Shown here one piece after another: positions 1 through 9,154 of a stretch of 64,000 nt of DNA. Source of the stretch: DASSWG01 sp041689995. Its GTDB lineage: Bacteria; Bacteroidota; Bacteroidia; Flavobacteriales; Flavobacteriaceae. The notes below the pieces were generated by a model. The model did not search any database, was not told the origin of the DNA, and was given only the letters and a program-made list of their open reading frames with translations. The number at the start of each line of letters is the position of its first letter. Within the stretch, counting starts at the first letter, position 1. Both the position numbers and the translations under genes were made by a program. Location of the stretch: positions 1 to 64,000 of the forward strand of contig JBDNFD010000070.1 of NCBI GenBank assembly GCA_041689995.1, written 5' to 3'.

Positions 1-260
1 AAAATAGTTAATTGGTAGCATAACTTAATCGATTTTGATTCACGAACACAATGAAATATTAAAGCGTAAGTAAATCGCCATTATCGAGTCGGCTACTTCA
101 TAGAAGATGACTCCAAGCCCGATCGTAAGAAACGAAAAACTAAACAGAATATTAATTAAAACAGATAGAAAATATGTATAAATATGAGTTTGTACGAATA
201 AAATTGGGATCTGGTTTTCTTTCTTGGAAGCCAAAGGAAGACTACCAAGAAATAATACCC
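1..260. other. Left-edge stretch without a convincing gene
   Basis: I see no supported gene here. On the minus strand, roughly 40-200, a reading frame encodes a hydrophobic stretch that could be the tail of a membrane protein, but its upstream part runs straight into the GC-rich hairpin repeat and has no protein-like character. It may be a gene remnant cut by that repeat, or chance. No tRNA-like fold was recognised. Confidence 0.4.
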
Positions 261-331
261 CTCGCTGGCGCGGGCGTCCCGCCCGTGTCCCGTGTTCTCC
301 ACGCTGGCGCACGTTTACAACGTTGTGCCCC
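261..331. repeat. REP-like GC-rich hairpin pair
   Basis: Two related units lie head to tail, each opening with CGCTGGCGC: one at 263-291 with the stem GGGCG/CGCCC, the second at 302-331 with an imperfect stem around AACGTTGT. The stretch is much richer in G and C than its neighbours. Repeats with a GCTGGCGC head and a short hairpin resemble REP elements moved by REP-associated tyrosine transposases; that link is inference, as no transposase is present. The repeat directly precedes a 5'-truncated restriction gene. Confidence 0.6.
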
Positions 332-383
332 AACAAGCACACTCCTAACCCTGTCCCTCCGCCCCTCCGCCTTTGCAAATTGA

Positions 384-845
384 GTAAACCTCGAGCGCAT
401 CACCCATAAGAATCTAGAGGTGAAATATCTGGTGGCTACCAACATTAACGAATGGTTCATCTTTGACGCTAGCCTCTTTGAAAAACTCTTTGCACAAAAT
501 AAAACCTTAGTAAAACAATTCCACGACTTTGAAAACGGCAGACTGGCGGGAACAACCACTGACTTCTTCTACCGCGAAATCGCTTCGCCTTTTATCGCTG
601 CCATCACGCAGGAAATTGAATTCACGTATTTCGATTTCCGCACATACGAGAAACCACTTCGAATCGGACTAAAAATCCATTGGAAAGGCAATAGAATACC
701 AACCGGAATGGCGAAATTAAAGGCGGAAGAAAAACAATATGTTGGAAAACCCAGCCACGAATCTCCGCTCAGTCTCGGTCAAACGAAAAGTTGTAGCGTA
801 TCGGACTTTTTTAAAAACAGACGAAAACAAGAACTTAATTGTTGA
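384..845 (+). pseudogene. Remnant of an Eco57I-like type IIG restriction-modification gene
   Basis: The frame is open from just after a stop at 381-383. It reads through residues containing VKYLVATNINEWFIFDA, DFENGRLAGTTTDFFYREIA and EFTYFDFRTYEKPLR, which I recognise as the N-terminal region conserved in Bacteroidota type IIG restriction enzymes with an Eco57I-type methylase. The usual first ~100 residues and all catalytic methylase motifs are missing. After about residue 80 the sequence no longer resembles the family, and a different frame near 760-870 gives another short protein-like string (KRKVVAYRTFLKTDENKN), so the 3' part may be a patchwork of remnants. A GTG at 420 gives a 141-residue frame, but I regard this as a degraded fragment, not a functional gene. 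Confidence 0.65.
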
Positions 846-995
846 TTATAATGACGATATTTGAATGCACCTCAAAAAACACAATCGTTATTTCAAGAGT
901 TTCGCAAAAAAGATACGCAATTTCATAGAATAAATATTTATCCATTGGATACCCTGCCCAATTCTAAAATAAAAAGAATTAAACAATGAAACAAA

Positions 996-3900
996 ATGAA
1001 TAAAAAAGAAAAATCAGATGAACTCGTCATTGCTAAAAAAACCGTTTTTAAAAACGAGAACGCAATGGATAAAAGCTTGGCAGAATCATATCTGCAAACC
1101 ATTTTTGAAAACACTTCCGAAGGATTTATCCTCGTTGATACAAATGGAGTTGTAAAGATGTTCAATACAAAAAGTGCGGATATTATTTTTTTAAATACAG
1201 AACTGAAAATAAAAATTGATAGCATTATTTATGATTTTATTCACCCATCCAGAAAAAAAAGTTACCAAGGTGTTCTTTCAAAAGTATTGGCTGGGGAAGC
1301 CATGCAATTCGACTATGCTGTCGAAAGAAAAAATGGCGATATAAAATGGTTTATCTATACCATTAACCCTGCATTTAACAAGGCAGGAGAAATTGAAGGT
1401 GCTTGCATTACAACTGCCGACATAACCGAACGAAAGATCGCTGAAAATAAGCTCAGTAATACTTCAATTGAGTTGCAAAAAACGCTTTCCGAACTTAATA
1501 AAATAGTGGATTATTCATTAGATGTAATTTGTACGATCACTACTGATGGAGAGTTTGTGAACGTCAGTGCTGCATCCCAAAATATATGGGGTTATTCTCC
1601 TGCAGAATTGATCGGCAACAAATTTATGGATCTGGTTTATGAGAAGGATAAAGATAGTACGTATGAATTGACTGAAAAAATATTAAATGGCATCGAAGTT
1701 CCAATTTTTGAAAATAGGTATGTGCATAAAAACGGAAAAATGGTTCCGATGTTATGGTCCATGAACTGGGATGAGAACCTCCAATTATTGTATTGCATAG
1801 CAAAAGATATAACGGAGAAGAAAAGACGGGAGAAGGCCACAGAAAATGAAAGGGATCAATTTTACCAAATGTTTATAAAAGCCCCATCGGCTATTGGTAT
1901 GTTGAAAGGTGCCAATCATGTATTCGAAATGGCCAATCCCCTTTATTTACAATCGATCGGAAAGAAAGATGTGATCGGAAAAACAGTGGCAGAGGTACTT
2001 CCGGAAGTTATTGAACAAGGGTTTATTGAGATTTTAGATTATGTTTACCGTACGGGAGAATCTTACACGGGCACAGAAATGTTGGTTAAAGTAGCTAATG
2101 AAGAAAACGGGAAACTGACCGATTTCTACATAAACTTCATTTACCAGGCCTATAGAAATAGTAAAGGAGAAATAGAAGGTATTTTCTTTTTTATAAATGA
2201 CATCACCGAACAAGTAGTATCAAGAAAAAAAATTGAAAAAAGTGAGCAACAATACCGCCAAATTTTAGAAACTGCACAGGAGGGAATTTGGCTTATTGAT
2301 GAAAACAGCAGGACAACTTTTGTAAATAAAAAGATGTGCGAGATTCTTGAATACACCGAAGAAGAATTGATGGATAAAGAACATTTTTATTTTATGGATG
2401 CCGATGGAAAGGAAAAAGCTGTTGTTGCTTTGGAGAGAAGAAAAAGGGGAATAGCAGAAAGTATAGAATTTGGTTTTATCTCTAAAAATGGAAAACACGT
2501 TTTCGCTAACGTATCAGCCACTCCTATTTTTGGTGAGATGGGAAGTTTTATAGGATCATTGGGAATGGTTTCGGATATTTCAGATACGAAGCGTTTAGAA
2601 AACCTTTTAGAAAAATCGAACAGGCTTGCACAAATTGGAAGCTGGGAAATCGATATAGTTAAAGGAACAGTTTATTGGTCTGACATAACTAAAGAAATTT
2701 GTGAAGTTGATCTTGATTTTATCCCTGATCTTTCAACCGGCATCGGTTTTTTTACTGAGGGCAAGAATAAGAATATTATATTGCAACGGGTACAGGAATG
2801 CATTGATAATGGGATTCCTTGGGATGAGGAGCTGCAATTAACCACCTTTAAAGGAAATCTGAAATGGGTGCGTACAATTGGTGAAGCAGAGTTTGTTCAG
2901 GGAAAATGTAGTAAAGTATATGGGAGTTCCCAGGATATTAGTGTTCGTAAACTTGCGGAACAATCGCTTCAACAATCCCAATCCAACCTCAAAGCAATTA
3001 TTGAAAATACCGAAGCCGCCATTTATTCGCTCGACACTGAATTCCGATATATTGCCTTCAACAAACTACTTCATGACAGTCTGCAAGAAATTTTTGATCT
3101 TGACATAAAAATAGGTGATCCTGTGTTGGGCTTTCTGGCAAAGTTGGATATCAAAGAAGCTAAAAGCTGGACAAAAAAATATTTAAAGGCCCTTAAAGGC
3201 CAAACAATAAAATTTGAAGATGAGTTGATTGTCGGGAAATTTAGTAGATATTTAAGTTTCTCCATCAACCCAATATGGGAAGACAAAACCATTATAGGGC
3301 TTTCGTGCTTTGTTTATGACATTACCGAACAAAAACAGGAGCAACAGCAAAAAGAAAAAATGAGTGCGGATTTAATTCAGCGTAACCGCGACCTCGAACA
3401 ATTTACATTTATCATTTCGCACAACCTTCGCGCACCCGCTGCCAATATTATAGGGTGTGCCGAATTATTACAAGATGAAACACTCACTCCAATAGAGAAA
3501 GAAGGTTTTCTGCAAGGACTTTCTGAATCCGTGACAACACTCGATACTGTTATCAAAGACATCAACAACATCTTGCAGGTGAAAAGTGAAGTCAACAAGA
3601 AAAAAGAAGTCATAATCTTGTCAAAACTTGTTAACAATATCATGGTAAGTATAGGCAGTCTTATTGATAAACATCGCGTTCATATTATATATGACTTTTC
3701 AGAAGTGGACGAAATTTATTCACTCAAAATCTATATACGCAGCATTTTCTATAACCTCATAAGCAACAGCATTAAGTACAGCAAGCCAAATGAGCCACCA
3801 CTCATCGAAATTAAAAGCAAAAAAGAAAATGGCAAAATAATCCTTATATTTAAAGACAACGGATTAGGAATTGACATGAAAGAACAGGGCGGAAAAATTT

Positions 3901-4058
3901 TCGGGCTTTATAGACGTTTTCATCCACATGTGGAAGGCAAAGGCATGGGCCTATTCATGGTAAAAACACAAGTAGAATTACTTGGAGGAGAAATAACAAT
4001 CGCCAGCGAACCCAATAAAGGAACTGAATTTACAATCGTATTTGAAAACAAAATCTAA
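996..4058 (+). CDS. Multi-PAS sensor histidine kinase
   Basis: This 1020-residue protein has no obvious membrane segments or signal peptide, so it is probably a cytoplasmic sensor. About six consecutive PAS/PAC units cover residues 25-795; most end in a DITE or DIS-type PAC signature. A HisKA domain follows with the phospho-acceptor His about residue 809 in the context IISHNLRAPAAN. The HATPase domain carries an N-box around SNSIKYS, a G1 box DNGLGID and a final GKGMGLFMVKTQVELLGG. The response regulator starts 6 nt downstream, so the two very likely form a two-component pair. PAS domain number and identity are from reading; no ligand or cofactor can be inferred. A start at the nearby ATG was accepted because the N-terminus is lysine-rich and soluble. 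Confidence 0.93.
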   Translation: MNKKEKSDELVIAKKTVFKNENAMDKSLAESYLQTIFENTSEGFILVDTNGVVKMFNTKSADIIFLNTELKIKIDSIIYDFIHPSRKKSYQGVLSKVLAGEAMQFDYAVERKNGDIKWFIYTINPAFNKAGEIEGACITTADITERKIAENKLSNTSIELQKTLSELNKIVDYSLDVICTITTDGEFVNVSAASQNIWGYSPAELIGNKFMDLVYEKDKDSTYELTEKILNGIEVPIFENRYVHKNGKMVPMLWSMNWDENLQLLYCIAKDITEKKRREKATENERDQFYQMFIKAPSAIGMLKGANHVFEMANPLYLQSIGKKDVIGKTVAEVLPEVIEQGFIEILDYVYRTGESYTGTEMLVKVANEENGKLTDFYINFIYQAYRNSKGEIEGIFFFINDITEQVVSRKKIEKSEQQYRQILETAQEGIWLIDENSRTTFVNKKMCEILEYTEEELMDKEHFYFMDADGKEKAVVALERRKRGIAESIEFGFISKNGKHVFANVSATPIFGEMGSFIGSLGMVSDISDTKRLENLLEKSNRLAQIGSWEIDIVKGTVYWSDITKEICEVDLDFIPDLSTGIGFFTEGKNKNIILQRVQECIDNGIPWDEELQLTTFKGNLKWVRTIGEAEFVQGKCSKVYGSSQDISVRKLAEQSLQQSQSNLKAIIENTEAAIYSLDTEFRYIAFNKLLHDSLQEIFDLDIKIGDPVLGFLAKLDIKEAKSWTKKYLKALKGQTIKFEDELIVGKFSRYLSFSINPIWEDKTIIGLSCFVYDITEQKQEQQQKEKMSADLIQRNRDLEQFTFIISHNLRAPAANIIGCAELLQDETLTPIEKEGFLQGLSESVTTLDTVIKDINNILQVKSEVNKKKEVIILSKLVNNIMVSIGSLIDKHRVHIIYDFSEVDEIYSLKIYIRSIFYNLISNSIKYSKPNEPPLIEIKSKKENGKIILIFKDNGLGIDMKEQGGKIFGLYRRFHPHVEGKGMGLFMVKTQVELLGGEITIASEPNKGTEFTIVFENKI

Positions 4059-4064
4059 AATAAA

Positions 4065-4463
4065 ATGACACAAATACCGAAACGCTTCCTCCTCGTTGAC
4101 GATAACCCAATAACCAATATGCTCACAAAAATGGTACTGAAAAAATCATTGGGAGAAGTACACGTTAACGATTTTATTTCTCCGGAAGATGGTTTGGAAT
4201 TTATGAAACCGGAACCAATCTATAATCCGCCGGATGGCAAAACAATACTTTTTCTCGATATCAACATGCCTACAATGTCAGGATGGGAATACCTCGAAGA
4301 GTTTGAGCTTTTCGATGCATCAATAAAAGAGCAATACAATATTTTTATCCTTTCATCCTCTATTAATCTCAACGACATAAACTTGGCGAAGGCAAATCCA
4401 CTCATTGTGGATTTTATAGAAAAACCGCTCAAGAATGCAACCCTGCTTAAAATGTTTAGCTAA
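4065..4463 (+). CDS. Single-domain response regulator (CheY-like)
   Basis: The 132 residues form one receiver domain with no output domain. The acidic pair D12-D13 (LLVDDNP), the phospho-acceptor D65 (TILFLDINMP), the switch serine region FILSSS and the conserved lysine K120 (IEKPL) are all present. It starts 6 nt after the kinase stop and is almost certainly its cognate phosphoryl acceptor. Lacking DNA-binding or enzymatic output, it must act through a protein partner or as a phosphorelay intermediate. Similar small regulators following PAS kinases are common in Flavobacteriia. Confidence 0.92.
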   Translation: MTQIPKRFLLVDDNPITNMLTKMVLKKSLGEVHVNDFISPEDGLEFMKPEPIYNPPDGKTILFLDINMPTMSGWEYLEEFELFDASIKEQYNIFILSSSINLNDINLAKANPLIVDFIEKPLKNATLLKMFS

Positions 4464-4673
4464 CAGAGAAAATTTCCTTCCCTTTTTTATCCATATCATC
4501 TGGTGAGGAACGCCCCCATCTGACACAAGTATCGCGCCACTAATCTATAATTACTGAAACATCCAAAAGAAATATCTTAAAGGAATAAGGATTATTGTTA
4601 CATTTGGTGTGAAAATTAACACTTCATTCTCACGTTTTAGTTGAACCCTATAAACTTTTAAACCACCCTTACC

Positions 4674-7502
4674 ATGAAGCTTTTTAAATATATAGTCCTT
4701 AATTTATGTTGTTTAGTCCTGTTCGTTTCTTGTGCAAAAAACCAAGACAAAGTTTCAGAAACTAAAGAATTTAAAGTTGAATTTGAAAAATACACCCTTG
4801 ATAATGGCTTACAGGTTATTTTTCATATAGACCGTTCAGATCCCGTGGTGGCTGTTGCTTTAACAAGTCACGTTGGTTCTGCAAGAGAAATAGAAGGGCG
4901 TACAGGTTTTGCACATTTGTTTGAGCATTTACTATTCCTGGAATCTGAAAACTTGGGCAAAGGTGGCCTTGATAAAATGAGCGCGCGCATTGGGGGTTCT
5001 GGTGCAAACGGATCTACAAGTCGGGATAGGACCAATTACTTTCAGACAGTTCCAAAAGATGCGTTAGAAAAAATGATCTGGGCGCAAGCTGACAAATTAG
5101 GCTACTTTATAAATACGGTTACAGACCCTGTTTTGGCAAAAGAAAAGCAAGTGGTTAAAAACGAAAAAAGGCAACGAGTGGACAATATGCCTTATGGTCA
5201 TAATTTCTACGTAATAGATAAAAACCTATATCCTGAAGGACATCCGTATAGCTGGGAAGTGATAGGTTCTTTAGAAGACCTACAAAATGCAAAACTACAG
5301 GATGTGAAGGATTTTTATAATCGTTGGTATGTGCCAAACAACGTAACGCTTACCATTGCGGGTGATTTTGATGTAGCGCAAGCCAAAGAATGGGTGGGCA
5401 AATATTTTGGTGAAATAAAACGCGGTGCGGATATTCCAAAAATGGAAAAGCAGCCCGTCACCCTTTCTGAAACTAAAAAATTATATTACGAAGATAACTT
5501 TGCACGGGTCCCCCAATTAACGGTAACATGGCCGGGAGTTTACGAATATCATCCAGATTCTTATGCGTTAGAAGTATTGGCAACTTACTTAACACAGGGC
5601 AAAAAAGCACCTTTGTACCAGGTACTTGTGGAAGATAAAAAACTAACCGATCGGGTGGACGCATTTCAATACAACGCTGAAATCGCCGGTCAATTTATGA
5701 TGCAAGTAACGGCATTTCAAAACACGAGTCTTCAAGAGGTTATGAATGGCATCGAAGAAGGTTTCGCGAAATTTGAAACTAAAGGGATTTCGAAAGCTGA
5801 TTTAGACCGTATAAAAGCCGGACAAGAAACTGATTTTTATCAGGGATTATCCAGTGTATTAGGAAAGGGGTTTCAATTGGCGCAGTATGAGATTTTTGCA
5901 GGTGATCCAGGATTTGTGAACCAAGATGTGAAAAATATTCTCGCCGTAACTCCAGACGATGTGATGCGTGTTTACAATCAATATATAAAAGGCAAGAATT
6001 ACGTTGCCACCAGTTTTGTTCCCAAAACACAAAAAGATTTAGCGCTTAACGGCTCCAAATTAGCCGATGTAGTGGAAGAACCCATTGTTGCTGGTGCCGA
6101 AGAAACCTTTGATACAAGCATAGCTGCTGAATATGAAAAAACACCTTCAAGCTTTGATAGAAGCACGGAGCCTCCTTATGGTGAAAGCCCAACGGTAAAT
6201 GTTCCAGAAGTGTGGAAAGAGGAGCTATCTTCTGGTATTAAATTATTTGGCATCGAAAATAACGAAGTTCCATTAGTACAGTTCCAAATACAACTGAAAG
6301 GCGGAATGCTTTTAGAAAATCCCGATAAAATTGGAGTTTCAAACTTGCTTGCCGGATTAATGACCAAAGGAACAGCCACGAAAACCCCTGAAGAACTTGA
6401 AAATGCAATCGAAACACTGGGTGCTTCTATAAAGGTAGCAGCTACCAAAGAGGCTATAATAATCACCGGAAACACATTGGCCAAGAATTATGACAAAACG
6501 ATGGCTTTGGTTGCAGAAATTCTATTGCAACCCCGTTGGGACGAAAATGAGTTCGAGCTTTTGAAGCAAAGTAAATTAAGCCAAATTGAACGTCAAAAAG
6601 CCGACCCTAACAGTATTGCTTCAAATGAGTTTGACAAATTAATTTACGGTGAAAACAATATTCTATCACATGATAACTTAGGAACTAAATCTTCTGTGAA
6701 TGCAATCACCATGGAAGATTTAAAAGCATATTACAACGTCTATTTCTCTCCAAACATTGCGAAAATTCATGTGGTTGGAGCCATTTCAAAAGCTGATGTA
6801 TCTAAATCGCTGGTAGTATTAAACAACAACTGGACGCCAAAAAACATTGTATTTCCTGAAGTTTCAAATCCCGTAGCCCCAGAAACTTCAAAAGTTTATT
6901 TTTATGATGTTCCGGGAGCAAAACAATCCGTAATACAATTTGGCTATCCCGCTTTGGCAGCCACTGACGCAGATTATTATCCCGCTAGTTTACTCAATTA
7001 TCGATTAGGTGGAGGCGGATTTGCCTCTCAGCTCACACAACAGTTACGCGAAGGAAAAGGCTACACGTATGGAGTTGGTTCCGGATTCTCTGGCACAACC
7101 ATCGTTGGTCCTTTTACAGTGCGTAGTGGCGTGCGCTCTAATGTTACTTATGAATCAACTAGTTTAATAAAAGAAATTTTAGAAAACTATGGAAAAAATT
7201 ACAACGAAAATGATTTGGAAGTTACCAAAGGATATATGATTAAAAGCAGTGCGAGGGCTTTTGAAACCTTGAACAGTAAATTGAACATGCTTATAAATAT
7301 CAGCAATTATGGCTACGCAGATGATTATGCCAAACAGCGCAAAGCTATTGTTGAAGCAATGACTGTAGAAGATATGCAAGCTTTAGCCAAAAAATACATC
7401 CGCCCAGATAAAATGATTTATCTTATAGTTGGTGATGCAGCGACACAATTGGATAAATTGGAAAACCTTGGATTTGGTAAGCCTATTATCCTAAATAAAT
7501 AG
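4674..7502 (+). CDS. M16 family zinc metallopeptidase (insulinase/pitrilysin type), lipoprotein
   Basis: This 942-residue protein begins with a lipoprotein signal (lipobox VSC near residue 20). The inverted zinc motif HLFEH is at residues 81-85, followed about 75 residues later by the expected Glu-rich helix (KEKQVVKNEKRQR). A second, non-catalytic M16 half covers roughly residues 480-940, including GGGGFASQLTQQLREGKGYTYG. The two-half architecture and length match Bacteroidota M16B-type peptidases of the cell envelope, which degrade peptides held in the clam-shell cavity. A TACATTTG box at 4599-4606 could be its -7 promoter element. It stands alone, with no operon partner visible. Confidence 0.93.
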   Translation: MKLFKYIVLNLCCLVLFVSCAKNQDKVSETKEFKVEFEKYTLDNGLQVIFHIDRSDPVVAVALTSHVGSAREIEGRTGFAHLFEHLLFLESENLGKGGLDKMSARIGGSGANGSTSRDRTNYFQTVPKDALEKMIWAQADKLGYFINTVTDPVLAKEKQVVKNEKRQRVDNMPYGHNFYVIDKNLYPEGHPYSWEVIGSLEDLQNAKLQDVKDFYNRWYVPNNVTLTIAGDFDVAQAKEWVGKYFGEIKRGADIPKMEKQPVTLSETKKLYYEDNFARVPQLTVTWPGVYEYHPDSYALEVLATYLTQGKKAPLYQVLVEDKKLTDRVDAFQYNAEIAGQFMMQVTAFQNTSLQEVMNGIEEGFAKFETKGISKADLDRIKAGQETDFYQGLSSVLGKGFQLAQYEIFAGDPGFVNQDVKNILAVTPDDVMRVYNQYIKGKNYVATSFVPKTQKDLALNGSKLADVVEEPIVAGAEETFDTSIAAEYEKTPSSFDRSTEPPYGESPTVNVPEVWKEELSSGIKLFGIENNEVPLVQFQIQLKGGMLLENPDKIGVSNLLAGLMTKGTATKTPEELENAIETLGASIKVAATKEAIIITGNTLAKNYDKTMALVAEILLQPRWDENEFELLKQSKLSQIERQKADPNSIASNEFDKLIYGENNILSHDNLGTKSSVNAITMEDLKAYYNVYFSPNIAKIHVVGAISKADVSKSLVVLNNNWTPKNIVFPEVSNPVAPETSKVYFYDVPGAKQSVIQFGYPALAATDADYYPASLLNYRLGGGGFASQLTQQLREGKGYTYGVGSGFSGTTIVGPFTVRSGVRSNVTYESTSLIKEILENYGKNYNENDLEVTKGYMIKSSARAFETLNSKLNMLINISNYGYADDYAKQRKAIVEAMTVEDMQALAKKYIRPDKMIYLIVGDAATQLDKLENLGFGKPIILNK

Positions 7503-7674
7503 AATATATACGCTATAAGTTTTATATTGTATGGCTTATATAATCAAGTTTATAAGCAAACTGAAAAGCCAATCCCACAAACAGCATATTTATTTTTTTT
7601 CAAACGCGAGAGCCAACGCTGAAAAACCAAAAGAGAAATTCCCCCCCAACGTTCACATTCTAATAGATATATTT

Positions 7675-7693
7675 ATACTCATAATGTGAGTAT
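7675..7693. promoter_or_regulatory. Perfect inverted repeat, candidate XRE operator
   Basis: ATACTCA-TAATG-TGAGTAT is a perfect 7-bp inverted repeat with a 5-bp spacer, about 50 bp before the XRE gene at 7742. Position and symmetry fit an autoregulatory operator for a dimeric helix-turn-helix protein, similar in layout to C-boxes of restriction-modification controllers. Binding by this XRE protein is inference. Confidence 0.5.
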
Positions 7694-7741
7694 ATTCGAA
7701 AATTAAATTTACTTTAGTAGCGTGTATAAAGACAAAAAATA

Positions 7742-7936
7742 ATGAACCGAATTAAAGCCATTTTAGAACAAAAAGGAATAAAACAAATTTGGTTGGCTGA
7801 ACAGATGGGCAAGAGTTACAATATGGTAAACGCCTATTCTCAAAACAGACGACAACCAAGTATAGAAGACTTATACAAAATTGCTGAAATTCTAAATATT
7901 GATATTAAAGAATTGTTAGTTTCAAATAAACCCTAA
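7742..7936 (+). CDS. Small XRE-family helix-turn-helix regulator
   Basis: The 64-residue protein is essentially one HTH_3 (Cro/C1) domain: IKQIWLAEQMGKSYNMVNAY contains the helix-turn-helix and PSIEDLYKIAEILNIDIKELL the following helices. Stand-alone proteins of this size often control restriction-modification or toxin-antitoxin cassettes in Bacteroidota. It lies downstream of a perfect palindrome and upstream of a RhuM-family gene, with a low-complexity spacer between them (7937-8003) rich in repeated ATGGTTTATGG words. It probably represses its own small locus. Confidence 0.85.
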   Translation: MNRIKAILEQKGIKQIWLAEQMGKSYNMVNAYSQNRRQPSIEDLYKIAEILNIDIKELLVSNKP

Positions 7937-8003
7937 AAGAGAATTGTTAATGATGAATGGTTTATGGTGAATGGTTTATGGATAATGAAATAAGTGATGA
8001 GAG

Positions 8004-9032
8004 ATGACTAATAAAGATAAAGATAGCGCATTACAAATAGTAAACAACTTCGTGATTTTCGAGACGGAAAATGGCAAAGTAAATATTGATGTTTATTTTC
8101 AAGATGAAACACTTTGGCTCACGCAAAAACGAATAGCAGAACTGTTTGAGAAAGGACGCTCTACCATAACCGAACACCTCAAAAAAATATTTGAAGATGC
8201 AGAATTAGATGAATTTTCAGTATGTCGGGATTTCCGACATACTGCCGAAGATGGCAAAACATACAACACGAAATATTATAATTTAAGAGCAATTACTGCC
8301 GTTGGATATCGCGTAAACTCACACAGAGCTATTGAGTTTAGAAAATGGGCAACCGAGATTTTACACGAATACATCATCAAAGGTTTTGCAATGGATGATG
8401 AGCGCTTAAAACAAGTAAAACATTTCGGTAAAGATTATTTTGATGAACTATTGGAACGAATCAGAGAGATTCGTTTGAGTGAAAGAAGATTATATCAAAA
8501 AATCACAGACATCTACTCTTTGTCAGCAGATTATGATAGTAAAGCCGATGTAACGAAACATTTTTTTGCTAGTGTTCAAAATAAATTACATTGGGCAATA
8601 ACAGGAAAAACTGCTGCGGAAATTATCTATACAGAAGCTGATGCTACTAAAATTTATATGGGTTTAAAAACTTGGAAACAAGCACCAGATGGCAAAATAT
8701 TAAAAAATGATGTAACCATTGCTAAAAATTATTTGAACACAGAACATATTAAATCCCTAGAGAGAATAGTAACCTCTTATTTAGACTTGGCAGAAGGCAG
8801 GGCAACCAATAGAACTGTTATGAATATGAAAGATTGGGATAAATTTTTAGTCCAGTTTTTAGAATTAGCAGATTACCCTATTTTAAAAGATAAAGGTAAA
8901 ATCTCAATGTTGGAAGCGAAACTAAAAGCTGAAACAGAATATGACAAGTTTAGAGTTATCCAAGACAAAAATTACATTTCGGACTTTGACAAAGAGATGA
9001 AAAAAATAATTGACAAAAATAAAGACCAATAA
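8004..9032 (+). CDS. RhuM family protein
   Basis: The 342-residue protein matches the RhuM family (first named from Salmonella pathogenicity island 3). Recognisable signatures are DVYFQDETLWLTQKRIAELF, STITEHLKKIF, the RDFRHTAEDGKTYNTKYYNL block and RAITAVGYRVNSHRAIEFRKWA. The N-terminal half resembles a DNA-binding/Fic-associated domain. The C-terminal half, with NKLHWAITGKTAAEII and a helical tail, is typical of the family. No biochemical function is established. RhuM genes are frequently embedded in type I restriction loci of Bacteroidota; here no hsd gene is adjacent, so this may be what remains of such a locus. Start chosen at the first ATG that keeps the conserved N-terminus. Confidence 0.88.
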   Translation: MTNKDKDSALQIVNNFVIFETENGKVNIDVYFQDETLWLTQKRIAELFEKGRSTITEHLKKIFEDAELDEFSVCRDFRHTAEDGKTYNTKYYNLRAITAVGYRVNSHRAIEFRKWATEILHEYIIKGFAMDDERLKQVKHFGKDYFDELLERIREIRLSERRLYQKITDIYSLSADYDSKADVTKHFFASVQNKLHWAITGKTAAEIIYTEADATKIYMGLKTWKQAPDGKILKNDVTIAKNYLNTEHIKSLERIVTSYLDLAEGRATNRTVMNMKDWDKFLVQFLELADYPILKDKGKISMLEAKLKAETEYDKFRVIQDKNYISDFDKEMKKIIDKNKDQ

Positions 9033-9033
9033 G

Positions 9034-9150
9034 ATGACCAATTTAGTAGAAGTAATCGAAGAAACAATCCAATTGATTTTAAATGAAAATATTATCAACT
9101 ATGAATATGATACAATTAACAAAAGAATTAAACTGAAAACGTACAATTAA
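9034..9150 (+). CDS. 38-residue ORF after rhuM, possible remnant
   Basis: An ATG one base after the RhuM stop opens a 38-residue frame (begins MTNLVEVIEETIQLILNEN, ends RIKLKTYN). The tight junction suggests translation coupled to RhuM. I do not recognise the sequence. It could be a real small protein or the surviving N-terminus of a larger gene lost by deletion; the convergent M28 peptidase stop follows 4 bp later. Confidence 0.4.
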   Translation: MTNLVEVIEETIQLILNENIINYEYDTINKRIKLKTYN

Positions 9151-9154
9151 AAAA

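Noticed and set aside
40..378. A 112-residue minus-strand frame at the left edge
   Set aside because: Its N-terminal third is a translation of the GC-rich hairpin repeat; only the hydrophobic tail looks protein-like, so a complete gene is not supported.
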